Shown piece by piece: positions 5,185 through 5,764 of a stretch of DNA of 5,764 nucleotides. A program made the translations under genes and the position numbers. Position 1 is the stretch's first letter, and every line of letters starts with the position of its first letter. The notes under the pieces were generated by a model that saw only the letters and a list, made by a program, of their open reading frames with translations, did no database searches and was not told the origin of the DNA. Origin of the DNA: Phycisphaerae bacterium (GTDB lineage: Bacteria; Planctomycetota; Phycisphaerae; Phycisphaerales; SM1A02); NCBI GenBank assembly GCA_002684755.1, contig NYVS01000047.1, positions 339-6,102 of the forward strand, read 5' to 3'.

Positions 5185-5764
5185 TCACTTGACGACCGGG
5201 ACGATCGCGTCGGCCCACATCTCGTAGGCGTCCGGCGTCAGGTGAAGGAAGTCGGGCATCATCGTCTTCGAGATCGTGCCGTCGGGACGCATGAAGGAAT
5301 CACCGAGCGGCTGGATCGTGAATCGAGCCGCCCGGCCGGCCTTCTTCGCCGCTGACTGTTCCTTCGCGACCATGGCGCGGAGGGCCTGGTTGATCTGGCA
5401 GATGTCGCCCCGCATCGGATTGATCCGTTCGCCGCGAGGAAAGATCTCGAGGATGTGAATCGTCGCGTCGGGGCACTGCTCGGCGAGCGTCTCCGCGACC
5501 TTCGTCACACCCGCAAGCGTCTCGGCGGCATTGCTGGTGCCGTGCCCGAGATTGTTGGTGCCGATGAGCAGAACGACGTGCTTCGCGCCGAGGCGGGTGA
5601 GCGGGGCCTTCTGGAGTCTCCAGAGGACGTGTTCGGTCCGGTCGCCGGAGTTCCCGAGGTTCAGGGCGTTGAGCGGAGCGATCCGGGCCTTCCAGGTCTT
5701 CGCACCGGGGCCTTCCCAGGCCTGGGTGATCGAGTCGCCGACGAAGAGGACGTCGCAAGGATCC
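5185..5764 (-). CDS. GDSL/SGNH hydrolase, PAF-acetylhydrolase-like (N-terminus beyond right edge)
   Basis: Reading leftward from 5763 gives 192 residues to the TGA at 5187-5185, with no stop and no start codon before the edge, so the 5' end is missing. A GTG at 5508 is internal, since conserved blocks lie upstream of it. All SGNH blocks are visible, numbered from the first visible residue: DVLFVGDSITQAW (4-16) with nucleophile Ser11; LGNSGDRTEHVLWRL (36-50) with an oxyanion-hole Gly40; VVLLIGTNNLGHG (63-75) with Asn70; and MMPDFLHLTPDAY (168-180) with Asp171 and His174. The block II sequence and GTNN recall the PAF acetylhydrolase IB beta/gamma-like esterases common in Planctomycetota. It should hydrolyse an acyl ester, perhaps acetyl groups on carbohydrate; a lipid substrate is less likely in bacteria. 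Whether it has a signal peptide cannot be seen. Little of a usual roughly 220-280-residue protein is missing. Confidence 0.93.
   Translation of the reverse strand, partial: DPCDVLFVGDSITQAWEGPGAKTWKARIAPLNALNLGNSGDRTEHVLWRLQKAPLTRLGAKHVVLLIGTNNLGHGTSNAAETLAGVTKVAETLAEQCPDATIHILEIFPRGERINPMRGDICQINQALRAMVAKEQSAAKKAGRAARFTIQPLGDSFMRPDGTISKTMMPDFLHLTPDAYEMWADAIVPVVK

Noticed and set aside
5185..5508. GDSL hydrolase starting at the GTG at 5508
   Set aside because: The catalytic GDS, the block II glycine and GTNN lie upstream in the same frame, so this codon is internal.
1..5764. CRISPR array, tRNA, rRNA, insertion sequence or phage genes
   Set aside because: No regularly spaced repeats, RNA gene signatures, transposase motifs or flanking terminal repeats were seen on either strand.

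Overview
This is a high-GC bacterial chromosomal fragment with four recognisable protein genes, a possible fifth clipped at the left edge, and short intergenic gaps. I see no rRNA, tRNA, CRISPR, transposase or phage gene. The protein families (a secreted PDZ–DUF6288–HEAT-repeat protein and two unrelated SGNH-fold esterases, one SASA/CE6-like and one PAF-acetylhydrolase-like), together with the GC-rich coding, suggest the Planctomycetota or a related PVC-group lineage. That placement is an inference from gene content; there is no phylogenetic marker in the window.

Layout from left to right. Bases 1-82 may hold the last 26 codons of a rightward gene, with a small hairpin over its stop codon. 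Bases 83-159 hold nothing I can name. A leftward gene (2565 to 160) encodes an exported 801-residue protein with a signal peptide, a PDZ domain, a DUF6288 helical domain and HEAT-like repeats. It is divergent, across 71 bases, from a rightward 12-TM APC-superfamily amino acid permease (2637-3968). The next gap (3969-4117) contains a nested set of inverted repeats and a good Shine-Dalgarno sequence. A rightward exported SASA-type carbohydrate esterase follows (4118-5107). It converges on a leftward GDSL/SGNH hydrolase (5764 to 5185) whose N-terminus lies beyond the right edge. A strong bulged hairpin made of GGGATC-type repeats separates the two convergent ends.

How the genes might work together is mostly inference. 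Two esterases with Ser-His active sites, next to a secreted protein of a planctomycete-type family, would fit removal of acyl groups from polysaccharides outside the cytoplasm. The permease would import an amino acid or amine. No operon joins all four genes: the orientations are - + + -, and only the permease and SASA gene could share a transcript. I found no convincing previously undescribed system. The items most worth a second look are the structured 3969-4080 gap, the uncharacterised DUF6288 protein with its dense His/Asp/Asn patches, and the repeat-built hairpin at 5122-5160.
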